Part shown: in pieces, positions 49,231-61,003 of the stretch
Layout: the number at the start of each line of letters is the position of its first letter
Numbering within the stretch: position 1 is the stretch's first letter
NCBI GenBank assembly: GCA_016801885.1
Contig: CM028889.1
Span: forward strand, 12,835,001 to 12,899,000
Length of the DNA stretch: 64,000 nt
Direction: 5' to 3'
From: Toxotes chatareus
Taxonomy: Eukaryota; Chordata; Actinopteri; Toxotidae
Translations under genes and position numbers: made by a program
The notes under the pieces: model-generated
The model's input: the letters and a program-made list of their open reading frames with translations, nothing else
What the model was told of the DNA's origin: nothing
The model's database searches: none

Positions 49231-52200
49231 CTGCAGTACCTCCACTTTTCAAATGCAAATATCTCGCAGAACCGGTCCAGTGAATGGGGGCAGGTGCTTG
49301 AGTGTTGCCTCAGGGGCCTAAGGGTCACAGGGTCAAATCTGAAGAAGCAATGTTGATTCTTTAGATCAGGATTGACTGAATTTTGCTTCCTCCAGCAGCC
49401 CCCCCAAACCAAAGCTTTCAGCCACAGCATGTCTCTATTTGATTGTCAGCCATTACCAGAAACATCTGCTTCTCAAGAAGCGACAGAGACATGGAGACAA
49501 ATTCAGGGCTTTCTGTGCCACTGCACATGAGTGAATACATCCTTTTACATCGTAACATAAAATATACAGACGCTTCTGCTTAAACGGAAGAATGGAGGAG
49601 AAAGTTGATTAAAATCTTAATTAGCTTAAAATGAATAACACAGAGGGCAACATTAGTATCTAATTTTTTTTTAGGGTTTAATGTATGGTCTGTGAATAAT
49701 GAGCATCAAAGGCTCATATACTTTTTACACAGGTTGGTTCCAAACCAGGCTAGTCATACAGGCTGATAAATCAGCATAAATGTAACACAATAAAATTTTT
49801 AAGTGGTTTAAAGAAAATTGTTGCCAAAACCATAAAACCCAAACTGAAGTAAGAAAAAGATTAAAATTTCACTCATATTTCAAGATGTAGCTACATTCCA
49901 TAATGCTTTGGATAAATGTGTCTATCAAATGCAAAGAAGAGAGATTAGCCTTAATGTGGTCTGTACTGACTCATGTCAATTGTCCACAATGAGGCAGCAG
50001 CCAGAGGGCACGGGCCTGTTTAACATTAGCAACATTTTTCCGTGAAGAAAGCCACGGACTTCCTCTGAAACGGATCTACACTGAGAGCCTGATCAATATT
50101 TCAAACGGGTTTGTGAATCTTGACATCAGGCTACATCGTACTGACTTCACAGCCACGCTGCAGGGCAACAGCTGCAAAACAACGAGCAATTTGACTACAT
50201 CTGTCTGGCCTGTATCTGTAAATGGACTTCTCCACTGTTGCGAAGCAAGTTGTTTGCAAATTAAAAAAAGGAACCTGGTTTTGTATTATCTCCCTCCTAT
50301 GTAAGGCTGCTGATAGAATCTTGCACAAACTAGAGTTTCAGTTCTGCAAATGGTTCTCAGACATAAAAACAATTTCATTGGTTAAATTAAACCTCTGTGG
50401 TCAGAGCCAGTTTTTAAGCGCTAGACTGATACCCAGAGACAAAATACAGATTTAGGAGAGCGGGAAACTTTTATCTTGGGTTGTTGTTTTGCATAGATAG
50501 ACAAAACTAGTTTTAGTTGTCTGGCTGCTGATTTTCCATTCATTAGTATTCGCTCTAACCCTGTTGTATGAAACACACTGATGCAAAGCAAATGAAACCA
50601 GACTCAGTGCTGACCTGTTACAGAGTTACAACAGCAGCAGAGTAATGTGGTGCTTCTACCTCCCATATGCAAAGCATAATTACGTTTTTCTGACTCTGAT
50701 TATTGGTTATTTTAGCTGACAGGTGGTAGAACAATAAAACCTCACACACAAATACAACAACTGCAGGTCTGCAGGTCAAAACTGCTGCCGCTGCTACATT
50801 TCTCGCCTATAGGTGGTGCAGGTTGGTATGCATTAAACTGGTCTGGGCAAGTGACTAGTCACAAACTAGTTTATTTTAGGTTCTTTGCAGCTAAAACAAA
50901 TACATGATGATCCCTATTCCGTGTTTCACCAGAGTTCCTCTTTTGTCACTTAGGTAAACTGTGGTTCTCTGTCTCATTAAGATTTAACTCAACCAATGAA
51001 ATCCTGTTTCCCTCCCTTAAAATCATTTTTAAAACTAGCAACTAAAGCTCTAATTTTCTTTTCTGGGGAGAAATAAAACAAGTTCTCTTCTCGATCTTAC
51101 AAAACTTAAAGAACAGCGTTTGATGATTGTGTTTTTGAATGGGAGTTGATGTACTTTCCAAAGCTGACCAGTGTTTGTGTAGCAGCTGGAGGTGACTTCC
51201 CACAGAGAAGCAAGTCCAGACTCAAAGCCACGACAGCCATGTGGGGATATTTGACTGGAACAGTAAAACTGATTAGACGGAGGTACTGCTCTCTCTCTGG
51301 TCATCTCATGCTGTGTTAAGGCCTAAGAACAGAACCCACATACAAAGCCTGATTTACTTCTTAATGTCAGTAGAAATGAGGCCACTTTGCGTAGGGGCGG
51401 GTGGGGAGGGGGTTGAGTAACAATCTTTCAACAGCCAACAGTCCAGAGAGGTAACACAGGTTAAAGTTCAAAAAGCTGAATGATTGATCTACTTCAAAAT
51501 GCAGAGACACAACTACTTATGGGGTGACATGGTGTCTCCGCTGTGGAAGATTTAACCTTTAAGTCCAACTGCTGTGAGTGTGCAAACACTAAGACACAGG
51601 CAAGCGCTTAGCCGCAGCAATGATTACCTCTCATATTATCAAAAGCCCCTGTTAAGCAACATCGAAAAACAGTCAGAGGATCACAAGACATTCTCTGTAT
51701 TATCCTTGATAGATCGTCACAGCACAGGATAAGAAGCACTTGGATCAGAATAAGCACTAAGTCATGCAAAAACACAAAGCCGAAACAAAAAATAAAAGCA
51801 TCTGTAATCTATGATACAAGCAAAAAACAACAAGAAAGGTCAGATATGAGCTGAAATAACTGTCAGGATAAGTTTCTTCTGAAGCTTAGATTGTGTCCCC
51901 TGACACCTGATTGTCCATGTAAGTGTCTCCACAACAAGCAGACACTCGACTCCTGTAAATTTAAGACTGGAAACTGGAGTTTTTCTGTTTGCTGAAGGGC
52001 TTTTGTCTAGAAGGCCAAATCATTAAAAAAAGCTAAAAACGGATCTTTCTGCAGGGAAAGATGCTGAAAAGCATTGCTCCGTCAAGAGTAATAAAAGACT
52101 GCGGGATACTGTACAAAGCGATGAGCAGATGGACACCTGAGACCAGTGGAAAACGTGTTATTCACATAAAATCTGAACCCCAAACAGCAACAGGAACAGT

Positions 52201-53386
52201 CTGTGTGGATGCTGCTGAGGCTCAGAAAGTCCAGCGTGTTGAGGTGCAGCGAAAGGCTTTAGATCATTTTCACACCTGCACAATTGACCTTACTCGCACA
52301 AACAGCCATTTTGAACAGTAAGCTTTACGGTCTACCTGCATGTTTGGCATAGATATGTATTGAACTGGCCTTATGTCAACAAACAGGTGAGGGTTTTAGA
52401 AAGCCAGCTGTCTCAGGAAGAGCAACCACGACAACTGCTTGAATTCAGCAGGGATGTCAGCGACGAAGCATTCTCGCTAACTAGCTACTACCTAGACTCT
52501 GGTAGCAATCAGTAATGGACCAAATACATTAAAAAGTCAACCGATATCCTTGCAGATTCTTGAGATCCAGCTAATTTCAAATTTGCGTTTCACTGGAGTA
52601 TCTGTGGCATAGATATGATGTGTATCTCAGTACACAACAGGAGTGCAGACCTGCACCAGACTCGCTCTTCCACATAGAGACCCAAACTGGCTGTCATATG
52701 AATAAGGTTAAAAGGTTTTACATAAAATGAGGTCACAACGGTACATTGTTATATGCCCTGAAGAAACAACATATACCTTTAAAGCTTTTCTGATTAAAAA
52801 TAGAGGATATTCATATTTTCTTTTTCTTTTTTTTTATAGAATTCTAAATATATAGATTGCTTTCCTGCAGTGAGAGGATTGTTAAAGATTTAAATGATAA
52901 ACACAATAGAGGATAACAATAATTATAATAATGACAATGAAAAGTTAAAATAAAATAAAAAAAAATCTCTCCCCTAGAGGATAAAACATTGCTGTCAGTC
53001 AGTAGCTGTGTTTGTGTGTGTAAACAGTGCATTGCCCTTCCTAGTTAAAACCTTCTCTTTTGTTCTCCAATAATCTGTACATTTATGCAGAAATAAATAA
53101 TTCACAGGTTGTGCATACATATTTGTTTAGCATATACTGACTCTCAGTTGGGATATTTTTTTTTTTCCAAAATTATTTTGGCTGTGAAGAACAAAAGAGG
53201 TGGATATGTGAGAGAAAACCTGAGATAGTGTACTTCAAGTGATCTGAGTTTCAGTCTGTGTTGTCCTGTATGGTTTACGGTTCTTCTCTTTTTGGCATAG
53301 ATGACGTAGAAAATGAGGTTGATTTTTGGCTTTACTTAGCGTGGTAATTAAAAAAATAATAATAAAGGGGAAAGGCCGGGGGTTTG
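46741..53386 (-). other. Region after the arid3a stop codon; probably part long 3' UTR
   Basis: No coding exon is supported in these 6.6 kb. I find no AATAAA or ATTAAA on the minus strand close to the arid3a stop; the first clear one is at 50870-50875 (CCTAAAATAAACTAG), and another is at 46749-46754. The arid3a 3' UTR may thus be several kilobases long. The stretch also has an A run (46836-46854), a CA tract near 47540 and a GA tract (49203-49229). A non-canonical signal nearer the stop is possible. Confidence 0.4.
49203..49229. repeat. (GA)n microsatellite
   Basis: About 13 GA units in a row, in the probable arid3a 3' UTR or the spacer after it. Confidence 0.9.
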
Positions 53387-56300
53387 TTAAGACAATGGGT
53401 TGCTGGAGGTTGAGGTTGAGGTAGGTGTGTTCTGCTGCTGCTGAGGGGCAACACGGCCGCTGACTGCCTTGTTGGAGACGGACAATCCAGACGCACCAGA
53501 TGAGGCCGACCCTGCTGCTGCCTGAGCAAAAAGAACGCCTGGACAGGAAAGGACACAAGGAACACAAAAATTTAAGTTAGAGTACTCATTTGGCACTCAT
53601 TTGAGACTTACAAGTGGGGGACAACATTCAAGCTTCAATACAGCAGGAGACCTTGGAGTTAGAACTAATTTCTAAATCTATGCAATAAAAAAAAGTGCAT
53701 GACTGATTGGCCGCGATGACGAAGAGTTCAGTCTTAGAGAAGTTTAGTTGAATGTGGCATTCCTTCATTCATGTGGATATATGTTTGTCCACGCCATGAC
53801 AAATAGAAAAAGGGCTAAGTGAAGTAGGATTCAAACCAACAATGCGCTTTGCTCATGATGCACATATCGGAGACAACAGATGGAGGAGGTTGATGGGAAT
53901 GGTTTAAGCCTCGTATTTTAACAATATCATGTCTCCCCCTTCTATAGGACAGCCGGCTTTTCATTCTGCCACCTGGCTGTTTGTCAAACTGTGTATTTGC
54001 TTATTTATTGGTTTATGTTTCCGGGACAATGCACTGTAATAACATCGTTGTTAATGCGCCAGTCACAAGTCACCCTAAAGAAAGAATCTTATCACGTAAC
54101 ATGACAGCTATGCTCACCAGTGTACACCACTCCATTGAGCTCCACTGACATGCTGATGCTGCTTGTGCCGTTGGTGGTGAGGTTCAGGGCTGAGTCCTGC
54201 CTGCCCTCTGTTAGAAAGGCAACCAGAGAGTAGAGCTATGTTAACAAAACTTCTAACTTACAGTTCAGATTTATTTGATAAAAAGACCGTACAAGATTCC
54301 TTTGTAAAACTGCTCCCAAGTTGACTTTTACATTAACTTATCAAATGAGTAAAAGTTCGCAGTATTCTGAGAAAAGCAGCTCTGTGTGTGAATTTGCAAA
54401 ATAGTCCAGTTCAACATTTCTTTGAAGTCACCTGTATTATCAGTACTGAGAAACATGCTCAATCAGATAGACAGAAACCCAGACAAACTGCTATAAGATC
54501 AAAGTGCATGTCTGCAGTAGGGAATCCCCACACACACATGTTATGTATGAATGTGTGCATGCATGGTGCTTCTATAAGCCAAACAGGTCAACATATAGGC
54601 CTGCTGTGGGTTACTTCCTCACTGTTGGGTGTTGTCGTTTGTGGTAAGATGACAAGAAAGTCTTGACTAACTGCCAGGAAGAGTGAAAATGGTGAAATCT
54701 AGGTCATATGAATTCTGGGGCCAAACAATGAAATTTAAAATCCACAATGGTGCCCACCACAGATGTGGTGTAGTAATACTAATGTGGATTAAAGTCTCTA
54801 TTCCTTAACACTTAACAAAAGAACAGCAGAAACATACGAGTTGGATGTAAAGTAAACGATAAGCAAAGGAAACTGAGCTTGTCAAGGTTGTAAACAATCT
54901 TACACTTAGTGCAGATTTTTGTTTGATTTACCACTGTGAAAATCAGGGGGATCTCTCTGGAAGAACATACATTGTGCTGCTTGATTATTGTGCTCCTGAG
55001 CACATGAATATGGGCTTTCAGATTCCTCAAGCCAGCACCCTGCAGCTTCTTCTGTTATCCATGTACATGTTAACCTCTGGGCAATGACCTTCACCACCAG
55101 GCATTAAAATTTAATTTTCCTGTGGATGATATGCATATATTGATGTCTGTTGGACCAAATGACCTTGTTCCTATGTGCTGCAGTACTCTGATGGAAATAC
55201 GTGAACAGACATTAAACAATATTAATACCAACTGTCAGAGCAAAGAGGAAGTCTAATCTTATTAAGACGGGGCAGTGTGGTTTTCCTGACAGCTATTACA
55301 AATTTGTAAATACTGTTTAATTTCAGACATCAAAGTTATGATAAAATCAGCCTTTGAAACCTCGCTAAAGTAAGTACTTTTGAAACTAAGCAGATGCTCT
55401 AAAAACTGGTTCATGCTTTTGTTTCATGTTGGTTAGATAGTGGAGGGATTTCCATAAGGCACAGGAGAGCGTAACCTCCCTAACCTGATGTGAAAAAATG
55501 AAAAACATGTCTGACCTGTTGTTTCGTAATACTCATTTGAACTAAACTTCCCTGTGTGCTTCCTACCTTGGTTGTTGATGCGGATGTTCATGGGTATCTG
55601 GGCAGTCATGGCCAGCAAGTTGTGTTGCAGCGCTCTCTGCAGCAGTCGGTGGTGTTCCTCGGCCGGCAGCGCCATCTTCTTCTCTGGAGGTTCGCCGGCC
55701 TCCAGTTTGTCCCTCAGCTGCTCCAGAGCTGCCACCTGAGCCGCCATTGCTGCCTGGGCTGCCGCTGCCTGCACAGCAGCCACCGAGTGACCTGCCAAGG
55801 CCCCTGCTGGCAAACGAGCCACACCGACCCCTGGCAGCGACTGGCCTCCCTCCTCTTCTGGTCAGACAGCACAGAGATGGAAAGAAGGGAGAACTGAGTA
55901 CAATGATGTGTTTCCAAGGCAAAATATATATTACATTCCTCCTTGACTACTAAGATATATGCTCACAATGTTACTGTAATGTCCCTGGTTAAGATCTGCT
56001 CCAGCAGAGATGACAGCAAATCAAATTTTTCTTCCTATTGAATAGGGAGGATGAAGATTTTAGCTTTCTACTCAAAAATAAGATTGACCAGGGGTTCACT
56101 TATTTAACATCTGACTTTACCAGGGAACAGTCATGTGAAGAACTGATATAATCAGGAGCTCATGTCATTACAACATTCATGTATTTAAACTTTTTAAGTC
56201 CCTCATTTCCAACGTGACCTTCGTCCAACAATTAATAAACAAATTTCACCTTTCTTGATCTTCTGGATGGGAGTCAGCGAGGCTCCATTGGTGCCCACTG

Positions 56301-59300
56301 TCAGGCCCACACTGGACGTGGGGAGCTTTGGTGAGGACAGCATGGTGGGTGTCCCATTGGGCGAGTAGGTGAAGAGGGAGCTGCCAAAGCTTTGTCGTCT
56401 GCCCTCCCGCCGATTACTGTCAATGGCTGCCTGGAGCTCGTTGGGGTTGCTCAGACCCCTCTTATCACATTCATATGGGTACAGGTACTTCATGTATCTG
56501 AGAGGAACACAGCATATTTAACTACAGGGTCCTTAACATGGAGGTGTCCTGAGGTCAGTCTATCTTTGACATTTATGTTTAGCAGACTGCTGACAAATGT
56601 CACATCAGTTCCTAACATCTGAAAACATAAAAGGGGTAAGCTAATTTCTAGGTGGTCAAAGTAAAGGGGCATTCCACCTCTTTTTAACATCAAGGTCAGT
56701 TTTCTCATCATGAGGAGAAATACTCTGCCCTTGAAAACCAGTTCTATGATGTCTTCTGTGGCTCCCGTAGGAGCTTTGTCAACTATAAGAAAATATCTCT
56801 GCTGACAAACATGTAAGAAGAAATTCTGAGCAACAAACATGGCTCTTTGAGTTTGACAGACAGCCCCTGTACATCCTGATAGCATCTATCAGTAGGCCCT
56901 CCCTTTCTGCTAAGTGGGACACTTACTCACTGTGTGAGGTGTATGATCTATTGTATTTGGGATTTGCCCATTTGTTCATGAATTTGTTTATTACAACTTT
57001 ATGGAAATATAATATTAATTTTAAGTTTAAAGCACCCCTTTAAACATTGTCTCCATGATATGATGTTCGGCTATGATGAAACACAGCTGTTCTTAACCAC
57101 AGAAGAAATTGGGTGACTTAATTTTAAGTGACATGAAGCTCTAAATAATGAAAAAACTAAAGTCTCATTCCCATAGGAACATATCTGTGGTTCAGCAATC
57201 TGAACCAGCCACAGGAAATTACTTCAAATACAAGGGTTCATCACAAATAAACACCTACTTGTAAGTTTTGTTTGCAGGCCTGTGTTGCATGTCACTAACA
57301 GTGACAAACAAACCAAACATAAAAATTGAACAAAACAACCATTCAGCTACAACTCAGACTGAGGAAAAACAAACAGAGGCATGATTAGTGTGTGCGTGTA
57401 CTAACTGTGTGCGAAGGGTGAAGGCTGCACTGGTGATTGAGGTAGGCAGGTTGAGTCCCTTGGTGATCTCCCTCCACAGTTTCTTGTTGATGACCTCCAC
57501 CAGGCCGCCCTTCTCTGTTACCAGCCTGTAGAGCATGTACAGATCCAGGACCTGTTTGGCCATGATAGGAATACGATTCACTGGGGTTCCTGGAATAACA
57601 CACACACGCACGCACACACAGAAGGAATAGGTCAACAGAAAAACAAACACTGTCAAGAAAATGCTTTTTCATGTCAACAGCATGCAGCTTCCAGCACATT
57701 AGAATATGAGCGAGCAAGATTAATATAAAAAACAAACAAACTTGTAACTGTAAAGGCAAAATAATAAGTTTAGTGTTCATACATAATTAAGGTAGTGCTG
57801 AAGTGCAGCACCAGTTTTCCTGGACTGTTCTTTCCTGTGAATTTTTTGGAGTATGTCAGATGTTAAAAAAAGTGTGAAACACAGGCTGCCATGTCCTATA
57901 ACCCTGAAGGCAGCAAGCCACTTTCACCATTTTACCTGCCAACTATACCTTTTATAATGCTCCTCAGGACTCAGAATGATGGCTGGGGTATAATGACATT
58001 CATCATTATTTAAAATGAAGCTGGTGCTTATTCACCACCCAATATAAGATTTGACATTTGCTTTACGTGGGCAAGGAAACAATTTCTCCTGCTGATAAAG
58101 AGGATTTTTCTTAACTTTGAGAACACAGCAAGAAGCAGACCAGCATGAAATTTAATGCAAGACCATTAAATCAATCAAAATTCAGTCATCTAACTGATTG
58201 ATGGATTGTCAATATGTAAAGTCTTTTACAGAAATGGAAAACATAATATTGACTGGAAGGAAGAAGAGTGTTTTTATGTTTTTTTACAGGCTGCATAACC
58301 AATGGATTCTAAAACTCATTTCACTGTTGACCAACATGAGCACAAAGGACAGATTTCTACATAAATTCTTTAATTTAATTAATTAGAGAGTGAATTCTGC
58401 TGCTTGCTTATTATCCAACAGTACACAAACATTGAACAAAGTTTACATCTTTTAATTTTGACAAAATCAATAAAATTTTGACAAAAACATTTCGTAATTT
58501 AGGTGTTTAAACATATCTCACTCAATATACCAACCAGCATTTGTCCTGGACATATTGTGATTATTAGACCAAGCAGTATAGAAAAACAAAGCTTTCATTA
58601 ATCTGATCATCAAACTTCATTACTTTTTTAATTTTTTAATTCTTGATTTGCATACTAAGGAGCAGTGCGTCAGTTATCCATACAGCCTGCAGATGGTGCT
58701 CTCAGATTCCCATAGAGGACCTGACAGACCCGCCCATTGGTGGTGGCTCTGACAATGTAAACATCTACTACTGGGTTCTCAGTTGAGAGCACATGTCTGT
58801 TGCCTGCCATGTCAGTCACCAGCCGCTGATCTAAATCAGCCATGACTCAACCTGTCAAATTAACAAAGCTGCTTGATATTTATGAAAGAATCATCTACAA
58901 AGAGCTGCAGGGCATTTGTGTAACCAATACACACAAATATAATGTTTCACAATCCACATTTTCCTACATATGATGATATGTTTTCTGAGAAATTTTTTTT
59001 TTTTTTTTTTTTTGGTGTTGTGTGTGTCACTGGTGTGAAGATCCTGCATGGAGACTGAATCGGTTCCTGAGTGTGTGTGTGTGTGTGTAGAGCTAGAAGT
59101 GTGGGAAGGACCATGTTGGACAAGTGATGGAAAAGGTAAACCAATCCATTCCCAGGCACTGATGTGATATGCTCCTTCTAGTTATAGCCTGGGAATGACG
59201 CGACCATAAAGCAATCATCTCTGAAATAAATGAGGACCCCACCCATGTGAGTGAAAGATGAGCAGACGGCACTGTGTCGTATGTCAGAGAGAGACAGGGT

Positions 59301-59565
59301 GGAGATCATCCTCTCTATAGCCAACTATTACAAGCGTCTCTATGACACTGACTGGAGATAAAGTGAGGAGATATAACATGACAAGATGAGAAACTGAATA
59401 GAGATGCAGCATTTTAATGAATGAGAGCAAATTGTGATGTGGTGATGCAGTGTTTATGGATTTAAAAAACCTACATACACACAGTTACATACCTCTTTTT
59501 TGCATGAAGCTGAAGAGGTCATCCAGAAACTCCTTTCTCTTTGGGTCTCCATCCAGTTCATACAG
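53387..59565 (-). CDS. arid3a: AT-rich interaction domain protein 3A (Bright/DRIL1), C-terminal part
   Basis: Six exons join in frame: 59493-59565, 57406-57589, 56250-56497, 55567-55857, 54118-54207 and 53387-53538 (stop TAA), giving 345 aa plus stop. The N-terminal exon(s) lie beyond the right edge or were not found. The ARID begins in the first visible exon (LYELDGDPKRKEFLDDLFSF) and runs through NRIPIMAKQVLDLYMLYRLV, KGGLVEVINKKLWREITKGL, and KYLYPYECDKRGLSNPNELQ. The REKLES region follows: an Ala/Gln-rich stretch, then RDKLEAGEPPEKKMAL, a helical HHRLLQRALQHNLLAM, IPMNIRINNQG, and SISMSVELNGVVYTGVLFAQ. The tail is Ser/Gln/Thr-rich. ARID3A binds AT-rich DNA as a nuclear transcription factor and oligomerises through REKLES. 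Location beside 19p13.3 genes favours ARID3A over ARID3B/C. The alternating phases join without a forced site. Confidence 0.93.
58670..58843 (-). CDS. Unrecognised 57-residue ORF in an arid3a intron
   Basis: A short frame on the minus strand (ATG at 58841-58843, TGA at 58670-58672) lies between the first two visible arid3a exons. It begins MADLDQRLVTDMAGNRHVLS and ends APSAGCMDN. Its base composition is clearly richer in G and C than the AT-rich intron, and codon third positions are mostly G, C or common choices, as in a real coding region. An in-frame TGA stands two codons before the ATG, and an acceptor-like TTTGACAG lies just upstream. No exact donor or partner exon is apparent. ATTAAA follows about 25 bases after the stop. 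I do not recognise the family. It may be a small gene, a fragment of a retrocopied gene, or chance. Confidence 0.3.
   Translation of the reverse strand: MADLDQRLVTDMAGNRHVLSTENPVVDVYIVRATTNGRVCQVLYGNLRAPSAGCMDN
58989..59013. repeat. Poly-T run of about 22 bases
   Basis: A near-pure T homopolymer followed by GGTGTTGTGTGTGTC; a (GT)n tract lies nearby at 59071-59088. Both are in an arid3a intron. Confidence 0.85.
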
Positions 59566-60452
59566 CTGTGGAGAGGAAGGGGAGGGAGACCGATGAAGAT
59601 GAGTGATGTTTTTATTTCTAATAATGAATATGTTTGAGTTCTGACATAAGAATACCAAAAACCAAGGGGAACAGCTAAGTCCCCCCTGCTTACAATCAGA
59701 GAGCGTAACAATGCATTGAGTAGTTAGTAGAACTAACTTCGATGCCAGTGCTATGACAACCAGCGTCACAATGTGTGATAGCAAGATGACAACACTATCT
59801 AAACAAACAAACAAAATATGTATATATACATGGTTGCTTGTACTGGAAGATCAGTCACGAGAAACCAATCAGTTGATTTCTTCTGATCATAAGAGGAGAT
59901 ACAGAAATGCTGTGGACCAGTCTGGCCTGATGAGAACCTGATGTGGGTCCAGCTGCTAGCGGGGCCCCGGCCTCTGGAAAGTTCAGTGAAAGTTAGCAGT
60001 AAAAGTGGGGCACCCACTCGGGGGAGTACAGTGAGACCATTGAGCCTGTGGTTGTTTTTCCAGGCTAGTTTTCCAGTGTGATAGAGAAATATCTCATTTA
60101 CCTTCTCATCAGCTATGGTCGTACATAGCATTAAAGCCTTAACATCTACATGTCACCTCTATTTGAGGTCAGGTAGTTTCACAATCTGTTGCTGAGAATG
60201 GCAGTCTGCGAAACACAATGTACAGCTCAGCACCACCAAACAAAACCACAGAAAACAGAATCAAGGCGAATGACACAACAGCCCACAGGTAGCAGGCCAG
60301 GCCATTACTAACTAAGCCAGACACTGTGCACTCACTGACTCACACACACAGCTGTGTACACGCAGAGCAAATATCACAACAGAGGAAAGCATTTAGCTTA
60401 GCACATAACGGATGGAAAAAAACAACAACAATATGAACAAGAGCTGAAAAAC

Positions 60453-60625
60453 TGATCAACAGCAAATTAATCGGCTTAATAAATTACTTATTTCTTCAAG
60501 TAAAATTGTTTGATTCCAGCTTCTCACTTGTGAGGATTTGCTACTTTTTTGATTTTGTGTCATAGTAACTTGAATATCTTTGGCTTTTTGACTTGCGGTC
60601 AGGCTTGAAAATCATTTGAGGATGG
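60453..60625 (+). repeat. 'GGGCTGCAACTA' teleost dispersed repeat, copy F (right part)
   Basis: It contains CAAATTAATCGGCTTAATAA, CAAGTAAAATTGTTTGATTC, CAGCTTCTCACTTGTGAGGA and GAATATCTTTGGCTTTTTGAC, matching the right half of the family. It sits just before the SINE at 60664. Confidence 0.65.
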
Positions 60626-60663
60626 CTGAAGAAAATATATCGACTATAATATAATTATTTTCA

Positions 60664-61003
60664 TGGCCGTGGCACAGCAAGTTAAGAGTGTGGCTTTGGA
60701 CCGCTCGGAGATCGGAGGGTCACCGGCTCGATTCCTTGACCAAGCACAATGCATATGCACAATGGATATGGGTGGTGGTGAAGCAGACAAGCCCCCCCCC
60801 CCGCCTCTGCGGCCATGGTGCCCCTGAGCAAGGCACCGATCCACCCCAGCTCCCCAGGCGCCTCACTAAGGAAGCCCCCTGCCCCAGCGTCTCTACTGCA
60901 TTTGTATGCTTGTGTGTGTGTTTCATTCACTTGGTGTGGGTAAAATGCAAAAAGTAAATTTCCCCAGGAGGGACTAATAAAGGAATAAACTTAAACTTTA
61001 AAC
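60664..61003 (+). repeat. tRNA-derived SINE, nearly full length
   Basis: The tRNA-like head has GGCCGTGGCACAGCAAGTTA (A-box side) and GGTCACCGGCTCGATTCC (B box). The body has GACCAAGCACAATG, GGGTGGTGGTGAAGCAGAC and GGCCATGGTGCCCCTGAGCA. The 3' end is AAATTTCCCCAGGAGGGACTAATAAAGGAATAAAC, a tail in the style of LINE-mobilised SINEs (written here as an interrupted description: TTTCCCCAGGAGGG, then ACTAATAAAGGAATAAAC). Confidence 0.75.

Noticed and set aside
55556..55922. Several 60-119-codon frames on both strands
   Set aside because: Shadows of the Ala/Gln-rich arid3a exon 55567-55857.
60664..60735. Possible tRNA gene
   Set aside because: Has Pol III A/B-box-like parts but no cloverleaf with proper anticodon arm; the attached body and LINE-like tail show that it is a SINE.
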